Below are positions 9,567 through 17,867 of a DNA stretch of 47,948 nt, piece by piece; the first letter of the stretch is position 1, and each line of letters begins with the position of its first letter. The notes under the pieces were generated by a model. That model did not search any database. It was not told where the DNA came from and worked only from the letters and a program-made list of their open reading frames with translations. This DNA is from a virus. The stretch covers positions 1 to 47,948 of the IMG/VR virus record IMGVR_UViG_3300047509_000010. One strand, 5' to 3'. The translations under genes and the position numbers were made by a program.

Positions 9567-9970
9567 CAGGGATACAACGCCGAGTCGTTCGGGTCAGGTA
9601 GGGGCGTGTCTTGAATCTCCCAAACTATCTGGTCTCCTGCCTCAGTGGTTAAATCATTACCGGAAAATGTATCAGACTCAGTGGCAATGAAGTTAGGCAC
9701 CGTGATTTCATAAACCTCAGGAAATGGCTTGTACACTGGAACGGGGTCGAGCGGAATGATAATTGAGCGTAGCTGTTGCTGCGGAATGTCTAGGCATGTA
9801 CGCCGACATACATACAAATTTATGTCTTGCAGTTTATCGCCAGCCCACACGAATTGCGGGACTAGATTAACGCGATTGTACGTGAACCCGCAACGCTGAC
9901 AAATCGCCAGAGCTTGCGGCCTGCGTGAACTAACACGGCCTCGACCAGTTGGATGGAAAGGACCAGACAT
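9566..9970 (-). CDS. Zinc-ribbon-like virion-module protein
   Basis: The protein has 134 residues. N-terminal FHPTGRGRVSSRRPQALAIC leads to CQRCGFTYNRVNL and later VCRRTCLDIPQQQLRSI. The CxxC plus CRRTC pattern suggests a zinc-binding fold. The family is typical of tail modules of alphaproteobacterial phages and lies next to the adaptor gene. The C-terminus is acidic and Pro-rich. Role unknown; perhaps a tail-assembly factor. Confidence 0.7.
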   Translation of the reverse strand: MSGPFHPTGRGRVSSRRPQALAICQRCGFTYNRVNLVPQFVWAGDKLQDINLYVCRRTCLDIPQQQLRSIIIPLDPVPVYKPFPEVYEITVPNFIATESDTFSGNDLTTEAGDQIVWEIQDTPLPDPNDSALYP

Positions 9971-10659
9971 CAGTTATAGTAGCCACTAAGTTGGGGCAGT
10001 AGGGCTAAGCTTACATTTTCCGTGTCATTTGTTGCCGCCACACTCCATGCTTCCTGTGCATCCGCCTTTCGGACCTGCTCTAGCTCTGGTTTCCAAATGC
10101 GGGCTAGCCGATATGACAACTCAGACACCATTGCATCCAGCCATCGATTAAATACCACGTCCGGGGTTTCGCCACTTGGAAAATTCGCATCCTGAATCTG
10201 CGAACAGCGATAGTATTTGAGCGTATAGGTCGCAGTCGCGTCTGGAACAAGCCAAAGCGTAATTGTCGGACTAATCAATCGGTCGAACCAGAACACAGAG
10301 GGCACGCCCTGCGATGTCTTGTTCGGATAAGATGCGTATTCAGTGCGAGAAATAGGGAAAATCAGCCGGTCACTTTGCGGGCTGCTATCGTAAGTCAAAT
10401 ATGCGTCCAGAATCTGGATTGTGCTCGCATCCACTGCATACGTAGTCTGTCCTGCAATAAGAGGAAGCGTAACTAAATCCACCTTCCACAAGTTGGGAGG
10501 GGCTAGGTTGTTGAACTTAACCTGCATAAGGTTAAATTCATTGTACGCATCGGCCATATGCTCCGCGAGCATCGCCGTTCGTCTAATCTGAATGCGCGAA
10601 TACGCCGCCAGTGCAATGCTGGCGTTGCTTAATGCGAATGTGGTCGTACCGCTGCTCAT
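9970..10659 (-). CDS. Phage adaptor/tail tube-type protein
   Basis: The protein has 229 residues. It begins with a helical segment (ALAAYSRIQIRRTAMLAEHM, then A-NEFNLMQVKF). A beta domain with PLIAGQTTYAVDASTIQILD follows, then a C-terminal helical domain (FNRWLDAMVSELSYRLARIW). This order matches the podoviral gp4/gp11-like adaptors that bind the portal. AGGATGAGGA lies directly before the ATG, and the 62-bp gap upstream separates it from the fibre genes. Confidence 0.75.
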   Translation of the reverse strand: MSSGTTTFALSNASIALAAYSRIQIRRTAMLAEHMADAYNEFNLMQVKFNNLAPPNLWKVDLVTLPLIAGQTTYAVDASTIQILDAYLTYDSSPQSDRLIFPISRTEYASYPNKTSQGVPSVFWFDRLISPTITLWLVPDATATYTLKYYRCSQIQDANFPSGETPDVVFNRWLDAMVSELSYRLARIWKPELEQVRKADAQEAWSVAATNDTENVSLALLPQLSGYYN

Positions 10660-10721
10660 TCCTCATCCTAGTTAAGTCACGGGATACCGGCAACTAATCA
10701 GAATAATTGCTATACTAAGCA

Positions 10722-11507
10722 TTATCGTACTCTCACCGCATGAAGGCTTCCGCCCGCCGTCATCGTGCTTATGCCGAAAGTTGCCTGTGCAACACAATAA
10801 TAAGTTGTCGTGCCAGCAAGACTAATCCTAACCGGAGGAGACATTATCGTCGTGTACTGCGCTGCACCAAGTATTGTCCCCGGATAATTGGCAGCGCCGA
10901 AAAAACCTAGCGTTCCGTTACTAACTGCGGACGTTGCCGAAACACTGGCGTTTAGAGTGGTCACGGTGGTAGAAGCTGCGGGAAGATACGCAACTTGGCA
11001 TGTCACCTCCCAATCCCCCGCAGTCAGGCTTGCAGAACCGACGTTAGCCGCCGCGCCCGTTGATAGCGAGACAGTTTGCAGCCCCGCCGTGCCGTCAATC
11101 CGCTCACCGATATTACCGGCAGTCGCGCTATCATTTGTGTTCGTGCCCTGATATTGCCCGCGCCCAATGCTGGTCGCAGTGGTAACGGTAGTGTTAGCTG
11201 AATTGGAAACGCCCGTACCGCCTCGCGCTGCCGCGAGCGTTCCCGAATTAAGATTGCTTGCGTTGCCAGCGGCGAGCGTCGTTGCTGCACTACCGGCACT
11301 ACTCGTCACATCGCCCGTGAGGGCAGGGAGCCTGCCCGCTGGCAATGTTCCAGAATTAAGATTGGATGCGCTTCCTGCGGCAAGCGTCGTCGCCACGCTT
11401 CCTGCACTGGTAGTAACATCTCCCGTAAGCGCAGGCATGCGCCCAGCAGGAAGCGTTCCAGTCGTTAGCGCACTAGCATTCGTTTGGGGATTTTCGATAT
11501 CAGCCAT
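10722..11507 (-). CDS. Tail fibre with 36-residue repeats
   Basis: The protein has 261 residues. Two near-identical 36-residue units (GTLPAGR-PALTGDVT-SAGS) start at residues 17 and 53, with a third truncated start at 89. The repeats match the collagen-like or beta-helical shaft repeats of trimeric fibres. The C-terminal part (ANVGSASLTAGDWEVTCQVA onward) looks like a beta-sandwich tip. It is coupled to the upstream fibre gene (TAATG overlap at 11507). Confidence 0.75.
   Translation of the reverse strand: MADIENPQTNASALTTGTLPAGRMPALTGDVTTSAGSVATTLAAGSASNLNSGTLPAGRLPALTGDVTSSAGSAATTLAAGNASNLNSGTLAAARGGTGVSNSANTTVTTATSIGRGQYQGTNTNDSATAGNIGERIDGTAGLQTVSLSTGAAANVGSASLTAGDWEVTCQVAYLPAASTTVTTLNASVSATSAVSNGTLGFFGAANYPGTILGAAQYTTIMSPPVRISLAGTTTYYCVAQATFGISTMTAGGSLHAVRVR
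11244..11459 (-). repeat. 108-bp tandem repeat inside fibre gene
   Basis: Two in-frame copies of about 108 bp encode the GTLPAGR-PALTGDVT units, with a partial third copy just downstream. Such units can expand or contract by recombination and so change fibre length. Confidence 0.7.
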
Positions 11508-12769
11508 TATGCTTCATCCGCATAGACAGGCTGAGCCGCCGTGCCAATCACGTTAACTGCGCTCAAAGATGGAACCCGAGGGGTATAGGCTCCATTCGGA
11601 ACTAACGTCAGTGTACCCGCGCCTCCAATAACGGCCGCGCCACCAGTTGGGTTAATGCCAACATTAGAGGTTCCAGTATTCATGATTGTCATGGCTTTAC
11701 GAGATGCGTTCGCCGCCATCAATTGTTGAGACGCACCGGACATTGACGTAATAGTGCGGTCGGTCGGGGTAATGCCTATATTCTGAGAGCCTGAGACGAA
11801 AGACCCGCTGGCCGCTGTAATCGCGGCATTGACGCTAAACGCTGTGTTATCCGACGCAATCGCGACGCGCTGGACTCCCGCCCCCACAACGCCATTGCCG
11901 GTGGCGGCAGTTGTAGAGCCGATTTGCGCAAGAGAAACCGCGTTGGTCGTGCCCGGCGTGGTTTGGTCAATGCCCGTCTTGCCGAGTAGATTCGTGCCCG
12001 CAGGAAGCGCATTGGTAATCGAGGTGAGGGCCGTGACGGTTGATACTGTCGTGACCGTCCCGATATTCCATGTCCCGGACTGCGTGGCGCTGGTCACCCA
12101 AGGCGACGTGCCCTGATTGACCGTTCCAATGACTTTGGTGGTTTCCGCCGCCAGCGTGGCTTGGACAGCGAATGTGCCCGTGCCTACGACTGTGGCATTC
12201 AGGTTCCCGGCCGTCGCCTGCGACACCTGAACCGGCGTCATCGAGGCAATGCCTTGGATGGTCGCAACACCCGTTGCAGCCGTCCCAGCCGTGCCGCCAC
12301 CCGCCACTATCCAAGGAGAGGTTGTCTGAGTGACCGGGAAGACACCCCCGGAACCCGTAACGGTCCAAGTTCCCGATTGCGCGGCCTGAACGGCGAAAGT
12401 CCCCGTCCCTACCACAGTAGCGTTTAGGCTTGCAGCGGTGGCCTGTGATGCGGTTACGGTCCAAGAACCTGATTGGGTAGCCGGGAACGTGCCGCCCGTA
12501 CCAGTGACCAGCCAAGCCGTTGTGTTGGCCGTATTGCCGGGCTGGACGGTCCAAATGCCACTTTGTTTGGCAATCGTGCGGAGGTCGCCAGTTAACGTCT
12601 GGCTAAATGGGCTTTCCGCGCCCTCCACGTAACTTGGAGGGGAGGCTGTCGCCTGAGCGGCAGAATTAACCGTAATGGAGCCGGAAATCGTCGCCGTGGT
12701 CGGCAACGGATTACTGTTGCTTACCGCAGTGTCGCCGTTAAGTATGACAACATCTGTTGCAAGGGGCAT
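11507..12769 (-). CDS. Repetitive fibre/structural protein
   Basis: The 420-residue protein is Thr/Ala/Gly/Val-rich and very poor in charged residues. It repeats elements such as NATVVGTGTFAVQA (twice) and QSG(T/S)WTV (several times). A C-terminal segment (GTSNVGINPTGGAAVIGGAG) resembles a beta-sandwich cap. This is typical of an elongated trimeric phage fibre. It lies upstream of the 261-residue fibre and overlaps it by one base. Confidence 0.75.
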   Translation of the reverse strand: MPLATDVVILNGDTAVSNSNPLPTTATISGSITVNSAAQATASPPSYVEGAESPFSQTLTGDLRTIAKQSGIWTVQPGNTANTTAWLVTGTGGTFPATQSGSWTVTASQATAASLNATVVGTGTFAVQAAQSGTWTVTGSGGVFPVTQTTSPWIVAGGGTAGTAATGVATIQGIASMTPVQVSQATAGNLNATVVGTGTFAVQATLAAETTKVIGTVNQGTSPWVTSATQSGTWNIGTVTTVSTVTALTSITNALPAGTNLLGKTGIDQTTPGTTNAVSLAQIGSTTAATGNGVVGAGVQRVAIASDNTAFSVNAAITAASGSFVSGSQNIGITPTDRTITSMSGASQQLMAANASRKAMTIMNTGTSNVGINPTGGAAVIGGAGTLTLVPNGAYTPRVPSLSAVNVIGTAAQPVYADEA

Positions 12770-12779
12770 GTTCTATTTC

Positions 12780-13109
12780 TTAATTGATGCTGAGGCCCTG
12801 AAGGATTTGCACCGTCAGAGGGCCGGTCGCTATTGAGGCTATAATGAACCTAACACGGCTGACCGGATAAGTTAATGCAGAAGTTTTGCTGGCCGTGGTC
12901 CCAGACGGAATATCAGCACTATCAAACCACAGCGCATTGGCATCCGTTACCGTGTCAAACGGATCGAGGCTGAATTGCAATTTGTAGGAAATGGAACCCG
13001 CCACCAACGTACATGCGACCGAAGCATTAAACGGCGCAATCGAAGGATCGAGATTAAGCGATGCCTTCGTTCCAGTCGTGGTGTAGGAAATGGCTTGATA
13101 TAGGGGCAT
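12780..13109 (-). CDS. Small virion protein, beta-rich
   Basis: This 109-residue protein has alternating beta segments (ACTLVAGSISYKLQFSL, VSRVRFIIASIATGPLTVQIL). It lies between a 63-residue gene and the large fibre. The composition suggests a small capsid- or tail-associated beta-sandwich. No specific function recognised. Confidence 0.65.
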   Translation of the reverse strand: MPLYQAISYTTTGTKASLNLDPSIAPFNASVACTLVAGSISYKLQFSLDPFDTVTDANALWFDSADIPSGTTASKTSALTYPVSRVRFIIASIATGPLTVQILQGLSIN

Positions 13110-13112
13110 ACA

Positions 13113-13304
13113 TTATTCCTTCCCCATATCTGGGTATTTCCTATGAACGGCTGCTGTTACGCGCGCCTTTAATTCAGGATGCGACGCCACGCGAGCAAGC
13201 GCATTAGCCCCGTGAGACCTATCGGGGATCGGGTAGCTTCTGTCCGGTCCCGCGAAGTCCTTACCGGGCAACGCATTTCGTTCCGCTGCATCCAGCTTCG
13301 CCAT
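13113..13304 (-). CDS. DUF6582-like small protein
   Basis: The protein has 63 residues. The core LPGKDFAGPDRSYPI, then D-SHGANALARVASHPEL and RKYPDMGK, matches a short conserved segment also found fused to phage and prophage head proteins. Start overlaps the previous stop (TAATG). It may be a capsid-associated or protease-linked helper; role unknown. Confidence 0.7.
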   Translation of the reverse strand: MAKLDAAERNALPGKDFAGPDRSYPIPDRSHGANALARVASHPELKARVTAAVHRKYPDMGKE

Positions 13305-13558
13305 TACGGCTTGGCCGCTTCCGTGTTCTGTCCCGGACGAGCCGCTGAACTAAACGGCGACTTGTCCGACCCTACACGACCACCGGAAGCCCTGCGCGGA
13401 CGCTTGTCCATGCGAGCCTTGGACTTCTTGCCTTCCATAGCGACTACAGCACCGCCCTTTTTCTTCTCGTGGGCTTCCTTGAGGACATTGCTGCCTGCGC
13501 CGGAATAAACCGCGCCACCGAGGTTCTTTTTCTTCGCGCCGTGACGTGCTCGTGACAT
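13304..13558 (-). CDS. Small very basic protein
   Basis: The start is placed at the ATG at 13558 because AAAGGGA lies upstream at good spacing. The 84-residue product MSRARHGAKKKNLGGAV is about one quarter Lys/Arg and Gly/Ser-rich elsewhere, suggesting a disordered nucleic-acid-binding or capsid-interior protein. It is coupled to the 63-residue gene downstream. Function unknown. Confidence 0.65.
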   Translation of the reverse strand: MSRARHGAKKKNLGGAVYSGAGSNVLKEAHEKKKGGAVVAMEGKKSKARMDKRPRRASGGRVGSDKSPFSSAARPGQNTEAAKP

Positions 13559-13577
13559 GATGTCTATTCCCTTTCTA

Positions 13578-14516
13578 TTAGGTGAACTTGATCGCGATGC
13601 CGCTGGTCGTCGCAACTGGCACGTTGCCGATGCCGTAGACTGGGCCTGTGGTCGCTATAGCCGTTGCGCCGAGCGATACCGGGTTCTGCAACACAATCGC
13701 ACCACCCGCCGCCGCGTTTGCGATAATACCAGCCGTTAGCGTCGTTCCAGTCGATTCAACCGCGTTCAAGAACGCACAGTCCGAAAACAGCGCCCAGCGG
13801 TCCATGCCGCCAGAACCGACCGTTACCCAGAGCGCACCAGCCGCAGAGGTCAAGCATGGAAAGATGCAGCGGGAAAACGTGTTTCGAGGCGTCGCCGCAG
13901 CTAGTTCAAGCGAAGCATTAGCGGCCGACCGAGTGACCGTATCGATGCCGATCTGACAATCCGTAAACGTATTCTCGCCCGTGCCGCCCGTCACGAGAAG
14001 CGAACGGCCTCCTGTCTGAGCCGCAGCCGTCGCATTGCCCATGCCGCCAAACAAGCAGCGGGTATATTCATTGCGCCCGCCCGCATCCGTCCAGCAAATC
14101 TGCGCAGACGCATTGGCAAAGCCATGGAACGAGCCGATGTTACGGAAGATACATTCCGAAGCCGTCACGTTCACGAGCGGGGTAAAGACTGTCGAGCCGG
14201 TCTGACTGATGCGAGCGCGGGCCTGAGAACGAAGGTCCGGCGACAAACCGATAAGGTGCGTCTTGTTCTTGCTCCAGGTCACCGTAGCGGTCGTGTGAAC
14301 CGTTCCCGTCAGGAACACCACATCGTTATTGCCATCCGCGCAGAGGCTGAGCGCCTGAGTGAGCGTCGCAAGCGGGTCTTGCGGGCCACCCGTATTACCG
14401 TCCGAGCCGGTTGATTCATTGACCCAGAACTGAGAGCCGGTAAATGGAGGAATGCCTGCGATGCCATAAAGCGGCATGCCGAACTGCGAGGCGAGATTAA
14501 CGGCGCGGTAGGTCAT
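13578..14516 (-). CDS. Right-handed beta-helix-type structural protein
   Basis: The protein has 312 residues. The opening QFWVNESTGSDGNTGG, then PLATLTQAL, is the usual start of pectate-lyase-like beta-helix proteins. Repeated short turns follow (ECIFRNIGSF, NEYTRCLFGG, NTFSRCIFPC). No polysaccharide-lyase active site can be seen. It lies directly after the major capsid gene, so a capsid decoration or fibre role is likely. AAAGGA precedes the ATG. Confidence 0.75.
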   Translation of the reverse strand: MTYRAVNLASQFGMPLYGIAGIPPFTGSQFWVNESTGSDGNTGGPQDPLATLTQALSLCADGNNDVVFLTGTVHTTATVTWSKNKTHLIGLSPDLRSQARARISQTGSTVFTPLVNVTASECIFRNIGSFHGFANASAQICWTDAGGRNEYTRCLFGGMGNATAAAQTGGRSLLVTGGTGENTFTDCQIGIDTVTRSAANASLELAAATPRNTFSRCIFPCLTSAAGALWVTVGSGGMDRWALFSDCAFLNAVESTGTTLTAGIIANAAAGGAIVLQNPVSLGATAIATTGPVYGIGNVPVATTSGIAIKFT

Positions 14517-14570
14517 TTTAGTCCTTTCTAGTCCGGCGAATACCCGTCACCGATCTTCGGGAAAGTAACC

Positions 14571-14589
14571 GGGCGGTGATTAGCCGCCC
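14571..14589 (-). other. Hairpin after the major capsid gene
   Basis: GGGCGG and CCGCCC form a perfect 6-bp stem with a 7-nt loop, eight bases after the capsid stop. No T-run follows on the coding strand, so it looks more like an mRNA 3'-end stabiliser or partial attenuator than a full terminator. Confidence 0.5.
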
Positions 14590-14596
14590 AGCATCG

Positions 14597-15511
14597 TTAG
14601 CTTGTCGGGAAGCTGAAGTAGACAGCGCGTGGGTCATTGTAGCTATACGAGTTGCGCTGGTACCCCTTGACGAGCAAATTGTCGGTTGAGAATTCGACGG
14701 ACATATCGGTTTCATACGCCGTACGGTTCATGTAAACCAAACCATCCTGATTGGTCTGGAGGAACCACGCGAACTGTGAAGTCAGGTAGTTCCAAACCTC
14801 GTAGCCTTCCGGCACACCGCCCTGCGTTGACAAGATGGCGTTCACATCGTTCATCGCCGTTCCCGGACGAAGCTCTGTCTTGAGAAGACGAATGGCTACT
14901 GGCTCAAGCTGAGGCGGAACCACGAGCTTGCGCGGCTTTGCATTCATGCGCTGGTTGGCGTTGTCGCGGAAGTTGGCGTTGATCGCCACCTGACCATTCA
15001 ACAGCGAAGTCTCGTTCAGCGATGCCGCAGGACTTGCGATATTGGAGAACGTTCCGCCATCAACCGGATGGGACGCAGACGCAAATGCTACGCCGTCACC
15101 ACCATTCGCCGCGTTATAGGTCGCTGCCGAGTTAAGAACGTCAGCCGCGAAAGCCTCATTGGTGCGGTCGAATGCCTCATTCAGCCCCATAACCGCAGGA
15201 CCAAATTCGGTCTTATACAGGTTATCGTCAATCGCCTTGCGGGTAATCGCAAAGAGAACCGCAAGCTCGTTATGCGTCTGATTGTAGGTATAGCGCTGAC
15301 CCGAGGCATTATCGGCCTGAGTCGGCGCGCCTTCCTGCTTCACGTAAGCCTGCGCGATGTAGCGCATGCTGGTGGACTGTTCGAGCGCCATGTTGGACTT
15401 GCGCTCTTTGAAGATTTTCTTGCGAACGGCAGGAAGCTGTTCGTACTTGCCGGTTACGGCCCAAAGGCCCGGCAAAAGCAAATTTCTAATTGAACTTAGG
15501 GCTATCGGCAC
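14597..15511 (-). CDS. Major capsid protein, Mu gpT-like
   Basis: This 304-residue protein matches the Mu-like major head subunit gpT pattern: ASHPVDGGTFSNIA near residue 130, then NQRMNAKPRKLVVPPQLEP, LLKTELRPGTAMNDVNAI, and TDNLLVKGYQRNSYSYNDPR near the C-terminus. Translation starts at a GTG (15511) with the strong Shine-Dalgarno AAGGAGATATA nine bases upstream, nearly the same as the T7 gene 10 site, fitting very high expression. Its first 16 residues resemble the small protein at 17868-18092. A homing endonuclease gene on the other strand lies just upstream. Confidence 0.9.
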   Translation of the reverse strand: MPIALSSIRNLLLPGLWAVTGKYEQLPAVRKKIFKERKSNMALEQSTSMRYIAQAYVKQEGAPTQADNASGQRYTYNQTHNELAVLFAITRKAIDDNLYKTEFGPAVMGLNEAFDRTNEAFAADVLNSAATYNAANGGDGVAFASASHPVDGGTFSNIASPAASLNETSLLNGQVAINANFRDNANQRMNAKPRKLVVPPQLEPVAIRLLKTELRPGTAMNDVNAILSTQGGVPEGYEVWNYLTSQFAWFLQTNQDGLVYMNRTAYETDMSVEFSTDNLLVKGYQRNSYSYNDPRAVYFSFPTS

Positions 15512-15549
15512 GGCCTATATCTCCTTGTTATTGCTGATAAACTCATTGC

Positions 15550-15577
15550 TTGACAAGGCGTTACCCATTGGCATATT
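15550..15577 (+). promoter_or_regulatory. Promoter for the homing endonuclease gene
   Basis: A perfect TTGACA (15550-15555) is followed after 16 bases by CATATT (15572-15577). It faces the plus-strand endonuclease gene and is about 45 bp upstream of its start, which would give that gene its own transcription inside a minus-strand late operon. Confidence 0.5.
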
Positions 15578-15622
15578 GGTATGCTGCTTATTGGATAACT
15601 CTTGGCAGACATCGGAGAGATT

Positions 15623-16618
15623 ATGAGCATCGAGAACGAGAAGTGGGTCCCGGTTCCGGGATTTGAGGGAGCTTACGAGGCCTCCGATTTCGGCAGAGTC
15701 CGAAGCATGGAGAGGATTGAAGTTTGCGGCAAGATACGCCGCAAGCGGCCGTCCAAAATCCTCAAAATCGACAACGGCCGTGTTCGCTTGTGCAGCAACG
15801 GGACCGCCAAAAACATGGCAATCTCCGAACTCATCCAGACTCTTTTCCCCGAAAAGGCTAGTGTTTTGGACCGAGAGGGCGAGAAATGGCTTCCCATTCC
15901 GGGCTTTGAAGGTCTGTATGAAGTCTCCAACCTGTACCGCGTGAGAAGGATTACGCGGATTGCAGGGCATCGTCCCGAGGGCGGACGGAGATTTGTCAGC
16001 ACAAAGATAATCAACCCCACCCCTAACAATGGGTACTTGGTGGTCCACTTGTGGCGAGGCTCCAAAAAGCCGACGCGCAAATTCTACGTTGAAGCAGAGG
16101 TTGAAAACCTTTTCCCTGACGCAAAACCATCCATTACCAATGATATTGAATCCCTGCCGAATGAACGATGGCTTCCAATCACCGGATACGAAGGTCTTTA
16201 CGAAATCAGCGATTTCGGGCGAGTCAAAAGCCTTGGCTGGTACGTCAGCGGCATAAAGCGCCGCTACATCAGGCCGAGAGTTCTCGTTGGTTCCACGACT
16301 GCGGAGTACCCCAAAGTTGAATTGGCCAATAAAGGAACCGTGCGCACTATCTTGATTCACCGACTTGTTGCTATGGCCTTTGTGCCAAATCCGCTTGGTC
16401 TTCCTATCGTTCACCATAAGGATGAGAATAGAAGCAACAGCCGATTCGATAACCTTGAATGGACTTCCAATGCCGGAAACATTCAGGATTGGTTTGACCG
16501 TCGCCGCATCGCGATAACGCCGCATACGATTGACGCTATCCTTGCCGCCGGTGCCGAAGGTAAGACCGCGCACGAAATCCTTGCCCTGCTCCCACGTAGG
16601 CGGAAAAAGGGCAAATGA
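15623..16618 (+). CDS. NUMOD4/HNH homing endonuclease
   Basis: The start ATG at 15623 has GGAGAG just upstream. The 331-residue protein has three NUMOD4-type DNA-binding repeats (W-P-PGFEG-YE-S---RVRS; starts near residues 7, 91 and 183). A C-terminal HNH nuclease follows (LIHRLVAMAFVPNP, then HHKDENRSNSRFDNLEW). It is the only plus-strand gene in the head module, between the capsid and decoration genes. Free-standing homing enzymes cut alleles lacking the insertion and spread into them. Three NUMOD4 units are more than the one usually seen. Confidence 0.92.
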   Translation: MSIENEKWVPVPGFEGAYEASDFGRVRSMERIEVCGKIRRKRPSKILKIDNGRVRLCSNGTAKNMAISELIQTLFPEKASVLDREGEKWLPIPGFEGLYEVSNLYRVRRITRIAGHRPEGGRRFVSTKIINPTPNNGYLVVHLWRGSKKPTRKFYVEAEVENLFPDAKPSITNDIESLPNERWLPITGYEGLYEISDFGRVKSLGWYVSGIKRRYIRPRVLVGSTTAEYPKVELANKGTVRTILIHRLVAMAFVPNPLGLPIVHHKDENRSNSRFDNLEWTSNAGNIQDWFDRRRIAITPHTIDAILAAGAEGKTAHEILALLPRRRKKGK

Positions 16619-16644
16619 GGGCAACGCCGTTGCCGTAGCCATCA

Positions 16645-17238
16645 TTACACGATGCCGGTCAGGGACTTACGGTCCCAGTTATTCGGCGAGACGATGACCC
16701 GGTTGTATGCAGTCGTATTATCCGCTCCATTCGTGCCGGGAGGCGCGCTGTCGGACAACAGCCCAACAATACGGAATGGAAGGGTGGAGGTCGTGTTAAT
16801 CGTGGATTGACCGACCGTCGCCGTTGAAAACTGCGTTGTCGCGTTAGGCGTGCCCGCCACAAAATTGATGTTGGCCTGATTGTCGGCAAACACAATCGCG
16901 GTGTTATCGGATTGCACTACAAACTGTGCTTGCGGGTCGGTGCAGAGATGCGCGGTAATATCCCCGGCCGCTCCAGAGCCGCCCCAATAATTCGTGAAGA
17001 CTACGCGGCCAAGAGCCGTTGAGAGATATTCGCACCCATAAAAGATGCCGTCGATTTGCGTGGTGCCCGCTACCGATGCAGACACGTAGCCAGTCGCCAA
17101 AGACGTTACGGGATCGCCGTAACCAAGCGCAGCCGTGTCAGAACTGGCAATAAGTCGTGTGGTAAGACCCTCAGTCGGAGACCCGCCTTCGAGGCGGCCG
17201 AAATACTGAAAGCCATTCGGTGTATTGGCGTTCGCCAT
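16645..17238 (-). CDS. Capsid decoration/minor head protein
   Basis: The protein has 197 residues. It starts MANANTPNGFQYFGRLEGGS and contains TTRLIASSDTAALGYGDPV, GYVSASVAGTTQIDGIFYGC and a beta-rich remainder. This family is found beside gpT-type capsid genes and is thought to decorate the capsid. Its Shine-Dalgarno AAAAGGA lies inside the arm of a long inverted repeat (see 17241-17296), so translation may be controlled. Confidence 0.75.
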   Translation of the reverse strand: MANANTPNGFQYFGRLEGGSPTEGLTTRLIASSDTAALGYGDPVTSLATGYVSASVAGTTQIDGIFYGCEYLSTALGRVVFTNYWGGSGAAGDITAHLCTDPQAQFVVQSDNTAIVFADNQANINFVAGTPNATTQFSTATVGQSTINTTSTLPFRIVGLLSDSAPPGTNGADNTTAYNRVIVSPNNWDRKSLTGIV

Positions 17239-17240
17239 GA

Positions 17241-17296
17241 GCTATCCTTTTACAGCCCTTTACCCTGAAGCCTCAGGGGTGGGCGAAAAGGATAGC
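17241..17296 (-). promoter_or_regulatory. RBS-sequestering nested hairpin
   Basis: GCTATCCTTTT (17241-17251) and AAAAGGATAGC (17286-17296) are perfect 11-bp inverted arms. Between them ACCCTGA and TCAGGGGT form a second stem. On the mRNA (minus strand) the 3' arm carries the AAAAGGA ribosome binding site, two bases before the ATG of the decoration gene. It could act as a translational switch or an RNase III site. Confidence 0.65.
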
Positions 17297-17319
17297 GGCG
17301 CGCTACCCGGAGACTATTT

Positions 17320-17862
17320 CTAGTCCGTTGGTATCTCCATAGGGGGCTTTATCGAGCGTGTCAACTTGTTTCCTGCAATAGCCGTGGGGTGGTCCGCCTC
17401 GAACCCTGAAGCCAGCCCAGCAATGCCCTGACCACCTTTAATCATGGCAGCCTGAGCCGAGAGTTGCGCCTGCTGCGCCTTGCGGTCTTCCTCTCTTGCT
17501 TCCTCGGTAAGTTCCATAGGCCGCCACATCAAGATAAGGCCGCCAAATTCAATCTCGCCCTTATGGCCCTTCCGAGTAAACATTCCGTCAAACACGCCAT
17601 CAAACATATCGGATAAAACTGGTTCCCATGCGTTTACCTCAAAGCTATTGCGCATTTGAGGCTCTGATTTACCGTGGACGGAGTCCGTAACCCATTGAAC
17701 ATCAATCCCATTCGCGTGAAGTCGCTCCATAATTTCCGCGTCAATATCCAACTGCGACTTCATCGCAGCGTTCTTGCGCAGACGGGTTTTCTTGTGCGGC
17801 TGGGGCTTTACGTCCTCAATGTCAGGACGTGTAGGAGTCTGGCGAAGTGGGGGGCGTCCCAT
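17320..17862 (-). CDS. Head-module protein of unknown function
   Basis: This 180-residue protein has a basic Pro-rich N-terminus (MGRPPLRQTPTRPDIEDV). An alpha/beta centre follows (MERLHANGIDVQWVTDSVHG), then LILMWRPMELTEEAREED and a helical tail (RKAQQAQLSAQAAMIKGG). The family accompanies scaffold and gpT capsid genes in related podoviruses. It may assist assembly; no catalytic motif visible. Confidence 0.65.
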   Translation of the reverse strand: MGRPPLRQTPTRPDIEDVKPQPHKKTRLRKNAAMKSQLDIDAEIMERLHANGIDVQWVTDSVHGKSEPQMRNSFEVNAWEPVLSDMFDGVFDGMFTRKGHKGEIEFGGLILMWRPMELTEEAREEDRKAQQAQLSAQAAMIKGGQGIAGLASGFEADHPTAIAGNKLTRSIKPPMEIPTD

Positions 17863-17867
17863 GATTT

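Noticed and set aside
16620-16634. Hairpin GGCAAC/GTTGCC between the homing endonuclease and the decoration gene as a terminator
   Set aside because: Short stem, three-base loop and no T-run on either strand; kept only as a note.
15515-16645. 376-codon minus-strand open frame opposite the NUMOD4/HNH gene
   Set aside because: Its product is the antisense of a clear homing endonuclease, without recognisable domains; the plus strand has the ribosome site and promoter.
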